Of a stretch of 15,634 nt of DNA, positions 7,126-14,103 are shown piece by piece. The stretch comes from JAUNST01 sp964452285 (GTDB taxonomy: Bacteria > Patescibacteriota > Microgenomatia > UBA1400 > PJMF01). Made by a program: the position numbers and the translations under genes. The notes beneath the pieces are model-generated. The model was not told where the DNA came from. It did no database searches and saw nothing but the letters and a program-made list of their open reading frames with translations. Within the stretch, counting starts at the first letter, position 1. Every line of letters starts with the position of its first letter. The stretch is from assembly GCA_964452285.1 (NCBI GenBank), contig CAYVKW010000025.1, positions 1 to 15,634 on the forward strand. The letters run 5' to 3'.

Positions 7126-10100
7126 TTAATTTTCTTCCCTTTCCATTTTCTCTTCCCCTTCGTCTTCATTAATTACAAACTCATTATCATCTTGATCGGC
7201 ATCTAAAATTACCGGCTCCTCCTCTTCATCTGCCTCTTTTTCTTCATCATCATTGATATAAGCTTCTTCGCTGATCAACTTATCTTGTGTTGTTTCTTCT
7301 ATCAAATCAGCTTGCAATTTTGCCGGTTCTTCTTCTTTCACATCTGGCTCTAGGGCCACCACTTCAATTCCTAAGGCATTAAGTTCTCTCATTAAGACCT
7401 TAAATGCTTCAGGCACTGTTGGTGCTGGGATTGGCAAGCCTTTGACGATTGCCTCAAAAGCTTTCGCTCTACCAGCAATATCATCAGATTTAATAGTGAG
7501 CATTTCTTGCAAAGTATGAGCTGCTTGATGTGCTTCCAAAGCCCAGACTTCCATTTCTCCCAGACGCTGACCACCCATTTGTGCTTTACCACCCAAAGGT
7601 TGTTGTGTCACCATTGAATATGGACCAGTTGAACGTGCATGAACTTTATCTTCGACCATATGCGATAGCTTCAAGATATAACCAATACCCACTACTGAAG
7701 GCTCAGCAAATGAATCACCAGTTCTACCATCAAAAAGTTGCATTTTACCAGATTCTGGTAAGCCTGCTCTTTCCAATTCGTGGAAAACATTGCTCTCATC
7801 AATTTCTTCAAACGCTGGAATAGCCACTTTATAACCTAATTTCTTCGCTGCAATTCCCAGATGAGCTTCTAGTAACTGCCCCAAGTTCATACGGGCTAAG
7901 ACAGATAAAGGCGAGATAATAATATCGATTGGTGTCCCATCAGCCAAATGCGGCATGTCTGCTGCTGGCATAATTTTGGAAATAACCCCCTTATTACCAT
8001 GACGTCCTGCCAATTTATCACCAACGGTAATTTTACGCATTTTCGCCACTTTGACAATAATTTCTCTATTTACACCTGGATCCAATTCATCACCCATATC
8101 TCGATCCAAGATGTCCACTCCAATTACCGTCCCGCTTTCACCGTGCGGCAAACGCAAAGAAGTGTCGCGAATTTCTTTAGATTTTTCACCAAAAATTGCT
8201 CTTAGCAATCTTTCTTCTGGAGTTAAATCGGTTTCTCCTCTTGGAGCCACTTTGCCCACTAGAATATCACCAGATTTAACCACACTTCCAATCCGAATGA
8301 TGCCATCCATATCCAAGTTACGCAAAGCTACTTCGCTTACATTCGGAATATCGTTAGTCAATTCTTCGCTGCCTAGTTTGGTATCCATTACTCTGGCTTT
8401 ATGAGCACTGATAGTAACTGAAGATAAAGCATCGTCTTTAACCAAACGATCAGAAATCACGATCGCGTCTTCATAACCTAAACCATCAAAAGTCATATAA
8501 GCGATAAGGAGATTGGTTCCCAAAGATAATTCTCCATGATCTGAAGCTGGTCCGTCAATAAGCACATCACCAGCTTTCACATTCATACCAGACTTGACCA
8601 ACACTCTTTGGGTATAAGCCATTGATTGAGCTGTTCGGACAAAACTAATAATTTTATAAGTTTCCACGCCATCAACGAAAGTTACCATTTCATCTTGTCT
8701 ATTCGCATAAAACTTTTCTGCTTTAGACAAAGCTGTTTCTTTGATTTTAACCATGACTTTTTTACTGTCCGCATAAATCACTTCACCTGGGAAACGTGCT
8801 AGCACCGTTCTTCCCATCGCGCTAGCGATGACGCCTTCCATACCAGTGCCAACAATTGGCGCTTCTGGATGTAATAAAGGTACCCCTTGACACTGCATAT
8901 GCGTTCCCATCAGCGCCCGGTTCGCTTCATCGTGAGCGATAAACGGAATCAAAGATGCCGAAGTCCCGATCACCTGTCTTGGCACCACATCAATAAACTG
9001 CACATCGTCAGCTGGACCTTCAGTAAAGTTGTTTTGATAACGAATTGGCACCCATTCATCAGTAATTTCACCTTTTTCATTCACACCAATACTAGCATGG
9101 GTAATTTTATATTCTTCTTCTTCGTCAGCAGACAAATAAATAATCTCACTATCATTGACCACCATTTTTTTACCTTTTTTCTCCACTTTAAAGTAAGGTG
9201 CTTCCAAAAAGCCAAACTTATTCACTCGAGTATAGAGTGACAAATAAGTTACCAAACCAATATTTGGACCTTCAGGCGAACGTACTGGACAGATACGGCT
9301 GTATTGTGAAGCATTGATGTCCCGCATAGAGAAACTTGCCCGTTCTTTTGTCACTCCGCCACTACCCATCACTGATAAACGTCTCAAATTGTCCACTTCA
9401 GAAAGCGGATTGGTTTGATCCAAAATTGTTGATAAACGATTACGACGGAAAAAATCTGCTACCGCCGCAATTACTGGCCGAGCATTCACCAGCATCGCTG
9501 GCGTTAGATTTTCTTCCACTTTTGTCATTGACATTTTGTCGCGGATTGAGCGCTCCAAGCGACCCAAACCAATCCGCAAAGCGCTAGTCTGCACCAACTC
9601 ACCTACCCGACGTACACGACGATTGGAAAGATGATCAATATCATCTACTTTACCCACTCCATTTTGCAAATGAATCAGATATCTCACCGTCGCTAAAATA
9701 TCCTCTGGATCTAAAGTCAACTTTTTTTCATTCACATTGATTTTCAATCTTCGATTCATTTTGTATCGACCGACTTCACCCAAGTTATAGCGTCGTGGTT
9801 CATAGAACATTTGCTTGAAATATTCTCTGGCATTGTCTAAAATTGCTGGTTCGCCGTGGCGCATCTTGTCGTAAACTTCCAATAAAGCCTCTCCTTGAGT
9901 TTTACTTGGATCTTTCTCCATCGTATTAGCAATTAAATTAAATTTGTCATTTTTGATTTCTTCAGCAAACAATTCTTTCAGTTCATCATCGCTGGCATAG
10001 CCTAAGGCTCTCAATAATACCGTCACCGGCATTTTCCGTCTTTTATCAATTTTGACCGTGATTACATCTCGGCGACCAACAGTCATTTCAATCCAAGAAC

Positions 10101-10596
10101 CTCGCATTGGTCGGATTTCCGCACTATAAAGCAATCTTCCAGACACCGGATCAACTTCACCCGCAAAAGAAACACCTGGCGCGCGTACCAACTGAGTCAC
10201 CACTGCCCGATCGATACCGTTAATAATAAAGGTACCATTTACCGTCATCATGGGGATATCACCTAAAAATACTTCTTGAGTTTGCTTTTCACCAGTTTTT
10301 TTATTCAATAAAGTGGCCTCGGCGTAAAGTGGGGCAGAGTAGTTAGTCTCTTTCTTGCGCGCCATTTCGATATCATATTCTCCTCGACCAAAATAGTGTT
10401 TTCCAAAAGTCAAACTCCAATTTTTACCGGTGTAATCCTCTATGCCTTTATCGCTGTTCACTTCTTCCAAAGATTCAGTGATTCCTCTATCCAAAAAATC
10501 GCGATAAGAATCCAATTGCAATTTAATAAAGTCCAATTCTGGAACGACCTTACACTCTTTCCCCCAAACAATTCGCTTTTCTTGATTCAAACTCAT
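7126..10596 (-). CDS. rpoB: DNA-directed RNA polymerase subunit beta
   Basis: This is the second catalytic subunit of RNA polymerase, 1156 aa from the chosen start. Recognisable blocks include the N-terminal lobe (LGDIPMMTVNGTFIINGIDR), the rifampicin-site region (LDQTNPLSEVDNLRRLS, D393-S408), ICPVRSPEGPNIGL, the EDAIVIS motif near the active site, GDKLAGRHGNKGV, and STGPYSMVTQQPLGGKAQMGGQR. The last 75 or so residues are a very acidic Glu/Asp tail not found in E. coli. The frame is open to an ATG at 10653, but that one has no ribosome site, whereas ATG 10596 has AAGGGG at 8 nt and fits the family N-terminus. Positions equivalent to E. coli Q513, H526 and E565 are Thr, Asn and Arg. It leads the rpoB-rpoC-iscS-iscU cluster. 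Confidence 0.97.
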   Translation of the reverse strand: MSLNQEKRIVWGKECKVVPELDFIKLQLDSYRDFLDRGITESLEEVNSDKGIEDYTGKNWSLTFGKHYFGRGEYDIEMARKKETNYSAPLYAEATLLNKKTGEKQTQEVFLGDIPMMTVNGTFIINGIDRAVVTQLVRAPGVSFAGEVDPVSGRLLYSAEIRPMRGSWIEMTVGRRDVITVKIDKRRKMPVTVLLRALGYASDDELKELFAEEIKNDKFNLIANTMEKDPSKTQGEALLEVYDKMRHGEPAILDNAREYFKQMFYEPRRYNLGEVGRYKMNRRLKINVNEKKLTLDPEDILATVRYLIHLQNGVGKVDDIDHLSNRRVRRVGELVQTSALRIGLGRLERSIRDKMSMTKVEENLTPAMLVNARPVIAAVADFFRRNRLSTILDQTNPLSEVDNLRRLSVMGSGGVTKERASFSMRDINASQYSRICPVRSPEGPNIGLVTYLSLYTRVNKFGFLEAPYFKVEKKGKKMVVNDSEIIYLSADEEEEYKITHASIGVNEKGEITDEWVPIRYQNNFTEGPADDVQFIDVVPRQVIGTSASLIPFIAHDEANRALMGTHMQCQGVPLLHPEAPIVGTGMEGVIASAMGRTVLARFPGEVIYADSKKVMVKIKETALSKAEKFYANRQDEMVTFVDGVETYKIISFVRTAQSMAYTQRVLVKSGMNVKAGDVLIDGPASDHGELSLGTNLLIAYMTFDGLGYEDAIVISDRLVKDDALSSVTISAHKARVMDTKLGSEELTNDIPNVSEVALRNLDMDGIIRIGSVVKSGDILVGKVAPRGETDLTPEERLLRAIFGEKSKEIRDTSLRLPHGESGTVIGVDILDRDMGDELDPGVNREIIVKVAKMRKITVGDKLAGRHGNKGVISKIMPAADMPHLADGTPIDIIISPLSVLARMNLGQLLEAHLGIAAKKLGYKVAIPAFEEIDESNVFHELERAGLPESGKMQLFDGRTGDSFAEPSVVGIGYILKLSHMVEDKVHARSTGPYSMVTQQPLGGKAQMGGQRLGEMEVWALEAHQAAHTLQEMLTIKSDDIAGRAKAFEAIVKGLPIPAPTVPEAFKVLMRELNALGIEVVALEPDVKEEEPAKLQADLIEETTQDKLISEEAYINDDEEKEADEEEEPVILDADQDDNEFVINEDEGEEKMEREEN

Positions 10597-10620
10597 AATA
10601 GTGCCCCTTCTATTACTATT
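10594..10620 (-). promoter_or_regulatory. rpoB ribosome binding site shown in a hairpin loop
   Basis: On the mRNA strand AATAGT (10615-10620) pairs with ACTATT (10597-10602). The 12-base loop between them carries AGAAGGGG, the Shine-Dalgarno for the ATG at 10594-10596, which follows the stem directly. This decides the rpoB start and suggests that the local fold affects initiation. Confidence 0.5.
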
Positions 10621-10675
10621 GTTAACTCTGGCGCATGAATTTTCTTTTACCATGAAAAAAATTTAACTTTCAACG

Positions 10676-10709
10676 AAAAAATGGGGCTCTTTTTACCAAA
10701 GAAAGTCCC
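10676..10709 (-). terminator. Terminator-like hairpin in the rpoB leader (possible attenuator)
   Basis: In minus-strand RNA, GGGACTTTCTTT (10709-10698) folds back on AAAAAGAGCCCC (10694-10683) with two mismatches and one wobble around a three-base loop, followed by A and six T (10681-10676). It lies about 85 nt downstream of the predicted rpoB transcription start and 80 nt before the rpoB ATG, where an intrinsic attenuator would act. The plus-strand version is also followed by a T-rich stretch. Confidence 0.45.
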
Positions 10710-10798
10710 TTCTTTTTTCCCTCAAAGCTAAATTCTGATCATATTTTTGCGCCAATCCATTCTGAACTCCCAAATCCAGGAGAAAAACAGATTGCGCT

Positions 10799-10826
10799 AT
10801 TATACCACTTTTGAGCAAAGATGCAA
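10799..10826 (-). promoter_or_regulatory. Predicted rpoBC promoter
   Basis: The minus strand reads TGGTATAAT (10807-10799), an exact extended -10, with TTGCAT (10826-10821) as a weak -35 at 16 bp. Transcription would start near 10792, giving a leader of about 196 nt before rpoB. The 327-bp gap 10597-10923 also holds the hairpin at 10866-10892 and no convincing gene. Confidence 0.6.
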
Positions 10827-10865
10827 CTATTAATTTCACATAAATAAGAACCTGTCTTAATACCA

Positions 10866-10892
10866 TGAACGCCCATTTGACATAGGCGTTCA
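10866..10892. repeat. 8-bp hairpin between lemA and the rpoB promoter
   Basis: TGAACGCC (10866-10873) and GGCGTTCA (10885-10892) are perfect reverse complements with an 11-base loop. It lies 32 bp after the lemA stop but has no T-run behind it on either strand, so it is not a standard intrinsic terminator. It may stabilise the lemA mRNA 3' end or bind a regulator. Confidence 0.5.
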
Positions 10893-10923
10893 CTTCTAAT
10901 TATTTAAACAAAATTACCTTTTT

Positions 10924-11523
10924 TTACTCGAAGCTTACCTTTACATTTTCCCGCGCCGCTTCATCAATTTCAAAGAAATCTTTCGCCGTCGCTCCAATAA
11001 AGCCAGCCACGATATTAGTTGGAATGGTCTTGATTTTCACATTATAATTTTTAACACTGTCATTATAATCTTTTCTTGCCACCGCCAATCTATTTTCTGT
11101 TCCTGCTAGTTCATCTTGCAAACTCAAAAAGTTTGTATCCGCTTTCAGTTCTGGATAACTCTCAGAAATCGCCAATAACCGACTCAAAGCACTATTCATC
11201 TCATTGGTAGCAGTTGCTGTTTCTTCTACACTTAAATTCCCACCTGCCAACTTCGCTCGCGCATCAGCCACCGCTGTAAACACTTCTTCCTCATGAGTTG
11301 CATAACCTTTCACTGTGCTCACTAAATTTGGAATTAAATCATAACGTCTTTGCAAATTATTTTCCACTTGCGCCCAATTTCCGTTTACTGTCCCCTCCAT
11401 ACCAATCAAGCTATTGTAGACTCCTACAAACCACAACACTAATACTGCTACGACCGCTACTGCAATCCATAGACCAGTCTTTTTTGTCACTTTTTCTGTC
11501 GTCTTTTCTTTTTTCTCTGTCAT
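10924..11523 (-). CDS. lemA: LemA family membrane protein
   Basis: LemA proteins are membrane-anchored helical-bundle proteins of poorly defined function. The 199-aa protein has a charged Lys/Glu/Thr N-terminus, one transmembrane segment (about residues 17-36) and then the family signature: YNSLIGMEGTV, NWAQVENNLQRRYDLIPNLV (49-68) and TVKGYATHEEEVF (70-82), followed by long helices. An AAAGGA-type ribosome site lies just upstream of the ATG. It follows the TPM-domain gene by 68 bp, a pairing common in bacteria, so the two are likely co-expressed; an additional weak TATAAT at 11557-11562 could give a separate 27-nt-leader transcript. Confidence 0.93.
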   Translation of the reverse strand: MTEKKEKTTEKVTKKTGLWIAVAVVAVLVLWFVGVYNSLIGMEGTVNGNWAQVENNLQRRYDLIPNLVSTVKGYATHEEEVFTAVADARAKLAGGNLSVEETATATNEMNSALSRLLAISESYPELKADTNFLSLQDELAGTENRLAVARKDYNDSVKNYNVKIKTIPTNIVAGFIGATAKDFFEIDEAARENVKVSFE

Positions 11524-11591
11524 TTTTCCTTTCTTTCCTTTTATCTATTTCTAATTATTATAAACTATTTTTCATCTTCAACCACTTTTAA

Positions 11592-12470
11592 TTACCATTT
11601 TCCTGAAGCTCCGCCACCACCAAAACTCCCACCGCCGCCAGAGCTACCTCCGCTCGAAGAACCTCCGCTTGAGCCGCTACCAAATCCGCCGCCAAAAGTA
11701 TTACTCTCGCTCGTAATTTTCATAATCGGACCTTTTTTTTGATAATGGCAGTTCTGACAAGTAGTCACTACTTGCTGCTTTAATCCACTTAAATAATCTA
11801 TTTTCTTTGTCCACTTTCTTTTTCCGCATTTGGGACATTTGCGCCACCAATTACGTTCGCTCGCACACCAAAAAAAGACCACAATTGCAAATATACCAGC
11901 CCCAAAAATCAGCGAAAAACCTTCATTGGCGTCATATTCCGATTCCGTTTCACTCAAATCTAGTTCTCCTCTCACTGCTTCCGCAATTGCTTTTTCCGTC
12001 GCTAGCACGCCACCATCATAATCATTTTCTTGCAACTTTGGGATTAAATATTCTCTCATCAATCTACCAGTTGCGCCATCGGGCAATGCCCCTTCCAAAC
12101 CATAGCCAATTTCTATCCGAATATCATGACTGTCTTTCACCAATAATACCAATACACCGGTATTATCTTGACCATCTCCTACACCCCAAGCTCTTGCCAC
12201 TTCCACCGAAAAATCTTCCAAAGCTTCATCTTCCAAAGATGGCAAAGTCAGTAATACTACCTGCGCTCCCGTACTTTCGTCCAATGACTTTGCCTCACGA
12301 ATCCATTCTGCTTCCGCCGACGCGCTCACTAAATCAGCCAAATCTTGGACATAAAATTCTACGCTTGTCGGCGGCACCGCCAATGCTTGTACTCGTTCCA
12401 CAAAAAAAGCTCCGCCCAATATATAAAAAACACCCAAAACCATCAAAATTCTTTGCCAAAAACTTTTCAT
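11592..12470 (-). CDS. TPM-domain membrane protein with zinc ribbon and Gly/Ser-rich tail
   Basis: This YgcG-like protein has an extracytoplasmic TPM (DUF477) domain; members have been linked to photosystem II repair or phosphatase activity in plants and cyanobacteria, but their role in most bacteria is unknown. From the chosen start it has 292 aa: a signal peptide or anchor (1-31, ending VQALA), the TPM domain (about 39-165, with DNTGVLVLL and RIEIGYGLEG), a transmembrane helix (about 180-198), a zinc ribbon with two C-x2-C pairs (CPKC, CQNC), and a Gly/Ser tail ending in GASGKW, typical of the family. The frame is open to an ATG at 12491, but an extended -10 promoter sits at 12480-12488, so the ATG at 12470 is preferred and the mRNA would be nearly leaderless. 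LemA follows. Confidence 0.9.
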   Translation of the reverse strand: MKSFWQRILMVLGVFYILGGAFFVERVQALAVPPTSVEFYVQDLADLVSASAEAEWIREAKSLDESTGAQVVLLTLPSLEDEALEDFSVEVARAWGVGDGQDNTGVLVLLVKDSHDIRIEIGYGLEGALPDGATGRLMREYLIPKLQENDYDGGVLATEKAIAEAVRGELDLSETESEYDANEGFSLIFGAGIFAIVVFFWCASERNWWRKCPKCGKRKWTKKIDYLSGLKQQVVTTCQNCHYQKKGPIMKITSESNTFGGGFGSGSSGGSSSGGSSGGGGSFGGGGASGKW

Positions 12471-12479
12471 TTGCCCACA

Positions 12480-12488
12480 ATTATAACA
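12480..12488 (-). promoter_or_regulatory. Extended -10 promoter of the TPM-lemA genes
   Basis: The minus strand reads TGTTATAAT (12488-12480), an exact TGN-TATAAT. The expected start of transcription near 12473 lies about 3 nt before the ATG at 12470, so there is no room for a ribosome site. Its -35 position overlaps the -10 of the divergent tRNA-Glu promoter. Confidence 0.65.
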
Positions 12489-12498
12489 CAAACTTTTA

Positions 12499-12507
12499 TG
12501 ATATAAT
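12499..12507 (+). promoter_or_regulatory. Extended -10 promoter of tRNA-Glu
   Basis: TGATATAAT is an exact extended -10. Transcription should begin near 12514, five bases before the mature tRNA. Only 16 bp separate this -10 from the opposing -10 at 12480-12485. Confidence 0.7.
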
Positions 12508-12518
12508 ATCAGTTCAGT

Positions 12519-12595
12519 GGCCCCGTCGTCTAGTGGTCAAGGACATTTGGTTCTCATCCAAAAGATCATGGGTTCGAATCCCATCGGGGTCACCA
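12519..12595 (+). tRNA. tRNA-Glu (anticodon CUC)
   Basis: The acceptor stem is GGCCCCG (12519-12525) with CGGGGTC (12585-12591). The anticodon stem is TTTGG (12546-12550) with CCAAA (12558-12562), and the anticodon is CTC at 12553-12555. The T arm is standard, with loop TTCGAAT. The discriminator is A12592 and CCA is encoded at 12593-12595, unlike tRNA-Gly in this window. It reads GAG codons; a UUC isoacceptor is expected elsewhere in the genome. Confidence 0.95.
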
Positions 12596-12633
12596 AGCTT
12601 TCAAGAACATTCAAATATTTCCGCTTAAAATTA

Positions 12634-12657
12634 TTTTTAATTTTAAAATATTAAAAA
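12634..12657. terminator. AT-only hairpin between tRNA-Glu and tgt
   Basis: TTTTTAAT (12634-12641) and ATTAAAAA (12650-12657) are perfect reverse complements around an 8-base loop. It lies between two convergent genes, where a bidirectional terminator would be useful, but the stem has no G-C pair and would be weak. A short CGCGCGCG tract and a T-run follow on the plus strand. Confidence 0.3.
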
Positions 12658-12670
12658 CTCGCGCGCGTTG

Positions 12671-13726
12671 TTATTTTTTTATCACTCTCAATTTTTTGCA
12701 CAAACGCACATAGTAGCGCAAATTATGGATTGTCGCTAATCGATAAAACGCTGAATCACCAATCTTAAATAGATGATGTAAATATGCTCGGCTATAATTC
12801 TTACAAGTTTGACAATCGCAATTTTCGCCAATCGGTTTTTCGTCCAACTCATAGATTTTTTTATCAATATACAAATAGCTTTCATCATTATAAAGTCTAC
12901 CGTGACGAGCGTCACGCGTCGGCAACACGCAATCAAAAATAGTGTAACCTTGCTCAAAAAGCTTCTCCACATCTTTGCCTTTTCCTATTCCCAAAGCATA
13001 ACGAGGTAAATTATCTGGCGTTAGACTGGCATTGTAAGCGCAAATATCCAAGTTTAGCGAACCGTCATCATTGAACAACCAACCGCCCAAACCGTAGCCA
13101 TCAAAACCAATTTTTAGCAATTCTTCAGCGCAACTTTTTCGCGCTGCTTTATTCAGATGACCTTGAATCACACCATACAAATGCGGTCGTGTTTCTTCTG
13201 TCAAACCTCTTGCCTGACATTGTTTGTCAAACTCTATCCGGCAACGCTTCGCCCACGCCACCGTCCGTTTCACGCTCTCCCAGACCCGTTTTTCATCCGC
13301 CGACGGTGGCGTGAAATCATCCAAACAAATCATAATCTCGCTCCCTAGAGCAAACTGCATTTGAATCGAATTTTCCGGTGTAAACAGCACTCGATGCTGC
13401 TTCTTTTTACCTGTATAAGTCACCAAACCTTCATTGGTAATTTTCCCATATTCAGGATCTTTTTGAAACAAAGAAAATACTTGAAACCCGCCAGAATCAG
13501 AAATTATCAGTCCGTCGTAATTCATCAGTTTGCCTATCCCGCCCAATTGCGCCACTTTTTCTTCCCCAGGACGCAAATGCAAATGCCAAGTATTGACGAT
13601 TACTCCTTCCACTTCTTCCGTTTTTAATTCTTGGCTAGTCAAACTTCGTACCACTCCTCGCGTCGCATCTGGACAAAAAATCGGCAGCGCCACCACTTTA
13701 TTTTTTATTTTCAATTCTTTTAGCAT
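12671..13726 (-). CDS. tgt: tRNA-guanine transglycosylase
   Basis: The enzyme swaps the wobble guanine of GUN-anticodon tRNAs for a queuosine precursor (preQ1 or queuine). The 351-aa protein has the TIM-barrel motifs: SDSGGFQVFSL (catalytic-base D77), CLDD (134-137), Q188, GGW (214-216), the nucleophile D265 in FDCVLPTRDARHG, and the zinc site C303/C305/C308 with H334. Several family signatures differ: the usual VQGG reads IQGH, the GG-x-SVGE stretch reads GGWLFNDDG, and MGVG-x-P reads LGIGKGKD. An extended -10 at 13736-13744 places the transcription start 2-3 nt before the ATG, so it is probably leaderless. No queuosine biosynthesis gene is in the window, so a salvaged base is possible. A 12-bp inverted repeat lies inside the gene. 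Confidence 0.92.
   Translation of the reverse strand: MLKELKIKNKVVALPIFCPDATRGVVRSLTSQELKTEEVEGVIVNTWHLHLRPGEEKVAQLGGIGKLMNYDGLIISDSGGFQVFSLFQKDPEYGKITNEGLVTYTGKKKQHRVLFTPENSIQMQFALGSEIMICLDDFTPPSADEKRVWESVKRTVAWAKRCRIEFDKQCQARGLTEETRPHLYGVIQGHLNKAARKSCAEELLKIGFDGYGLGGWLFNDDGSLNLDICAYNASLTPDNLPRYALGIGKGKDVEKLFEQGYTIFDCVLPTRDARHGRLYNDESYLYIDKKIYELDEKPIGENCDCQTCKNYSRAYLHHLFKIGDSAFYRLATIHNLRYYVRLCKKLRVIKK
13254..13313 (-). repeat. 12-bp perfect inverted repeat inside tgt
   Basis: CACGCCACCGTC (13254-13265) and GACGGTGGCGTG (13302-13313) are exact reverse complements separated by 36 bases. The right arm plus its flank (CGTGAAA, 13310-13316) can instead pair with TTTCACG at 13268-13274, so two mutually exclusive folds exist. 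The repeat encodes the residues just after the CLDD motif. Confidence 0.7.
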
Positions 13727-13735
13727 GACTTACGC

Positions 13736-13744
13736 ATTATACCA
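13736..13744 (-). promoter_or_regulatory. Extended -10 promoter of tgt
   Basis: The minus strand reads TGGTATAAT (13744-13736), ending 9 nt before the ATG at 13726. The predicted 5' leader is 2-3 nt, so the mRNA is effectively leaderless. No -35 match is seen. Confidence 0.65.
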
Positions 13745-13783
13745 GCAGAAATTGGCATTACTTTCCTTACTTCCGCTTATATA

Positions 13784-14077
13784 TCATTTCCTTTTCATCT
13801 TCAAGCACCAATAAACATTTATTCCCAGCAAAACAATTAGTTCCAAAAATATAAATTTATTAAAATTCCACGCTGCCATCACATCTCCATGCGCCAGTTG
13901 GCTCAAAGCCCTTAAGCTCCCGCAACCAGGACAATCAAAATGGAATATCCATTTCCATAAGCATAAATGATAATCGTGCGTTAAGAAAAAATCGCTTGGT
14001 AAAATTCTTACACTGAGAAAACCTATTCCAACTATTATCAACTCTATCGCCAACCATTGTTGGTATTTTTTTTGCAC
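13784..14077 (-). CDS. DUF2752 family membrane protein, 97 aa
   Basis: This matches the DUF2752 pattern, a small membrane protein family of unknown function: CPGCG at residues 49-53, then S-L-R-A, a GD and an N-rich turn before the second helix. Predicted transmembrane segments are residues 8-26 and 75-94, and the Cys motif lies in the stretch between them. The start is GTG (14075-14077), 26 bp after the stop of the TM2-domain gene, so it is likely the second gene of a two-gene operon. No strong Shine-Dalgarno is seen. The paired cysteines could bind metal or form a disulfide; this is not established. Confidence 0.8.
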   Translation of the reverse strand: MQKKYQQWLAIELIIVGIGFLSVRILPSDFFLTHDYHLCLWKWIFHFDCPGCGSLRALSQLAHGDVMAAWNFNKFIFLELIVLLGINVYWCLKMKRK

Positions 14078-14103
14078 AGACCCAATTCTTCAATCTTTAA
14101 TTT

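Noticed and set aside
8815..9646. Short perfect hairpins in rpoB (8815-8830, 9541-9577, 9629-9646)
   Set aside because: Stems of 6-8 bp are expected by chance several times in a window this size, and some follow from conserved repeated codons.
10597..10653. Upstream ATG at 10653 as the rpoB start
   Set aside because: No ribosome site precedes it, and the extra 19 residues are not family-like; ATG 10596 has AAGGGG.
10693..10893. 66-aa open frame on the minus strand between lemA and rpoB
   Set aside because: It starts about 100 bp upstream of the predicted rpoB transcription start, has no ribosome site, overlaps promoter and hairpins, and resembles no protein.
12471..12491. Upstream ATG at 12491 as the start of the TPM protein
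   Set aside because: The extended -10 promoter lies over this stretch, and the signal peptide begins at the ATG at 12470.
11807..12628. 273-aa plus-strand open frame
   Set aside because: It lies antisense to the TPM gene and runs across tRNA-Glu; the composition is that of a shadow frame.
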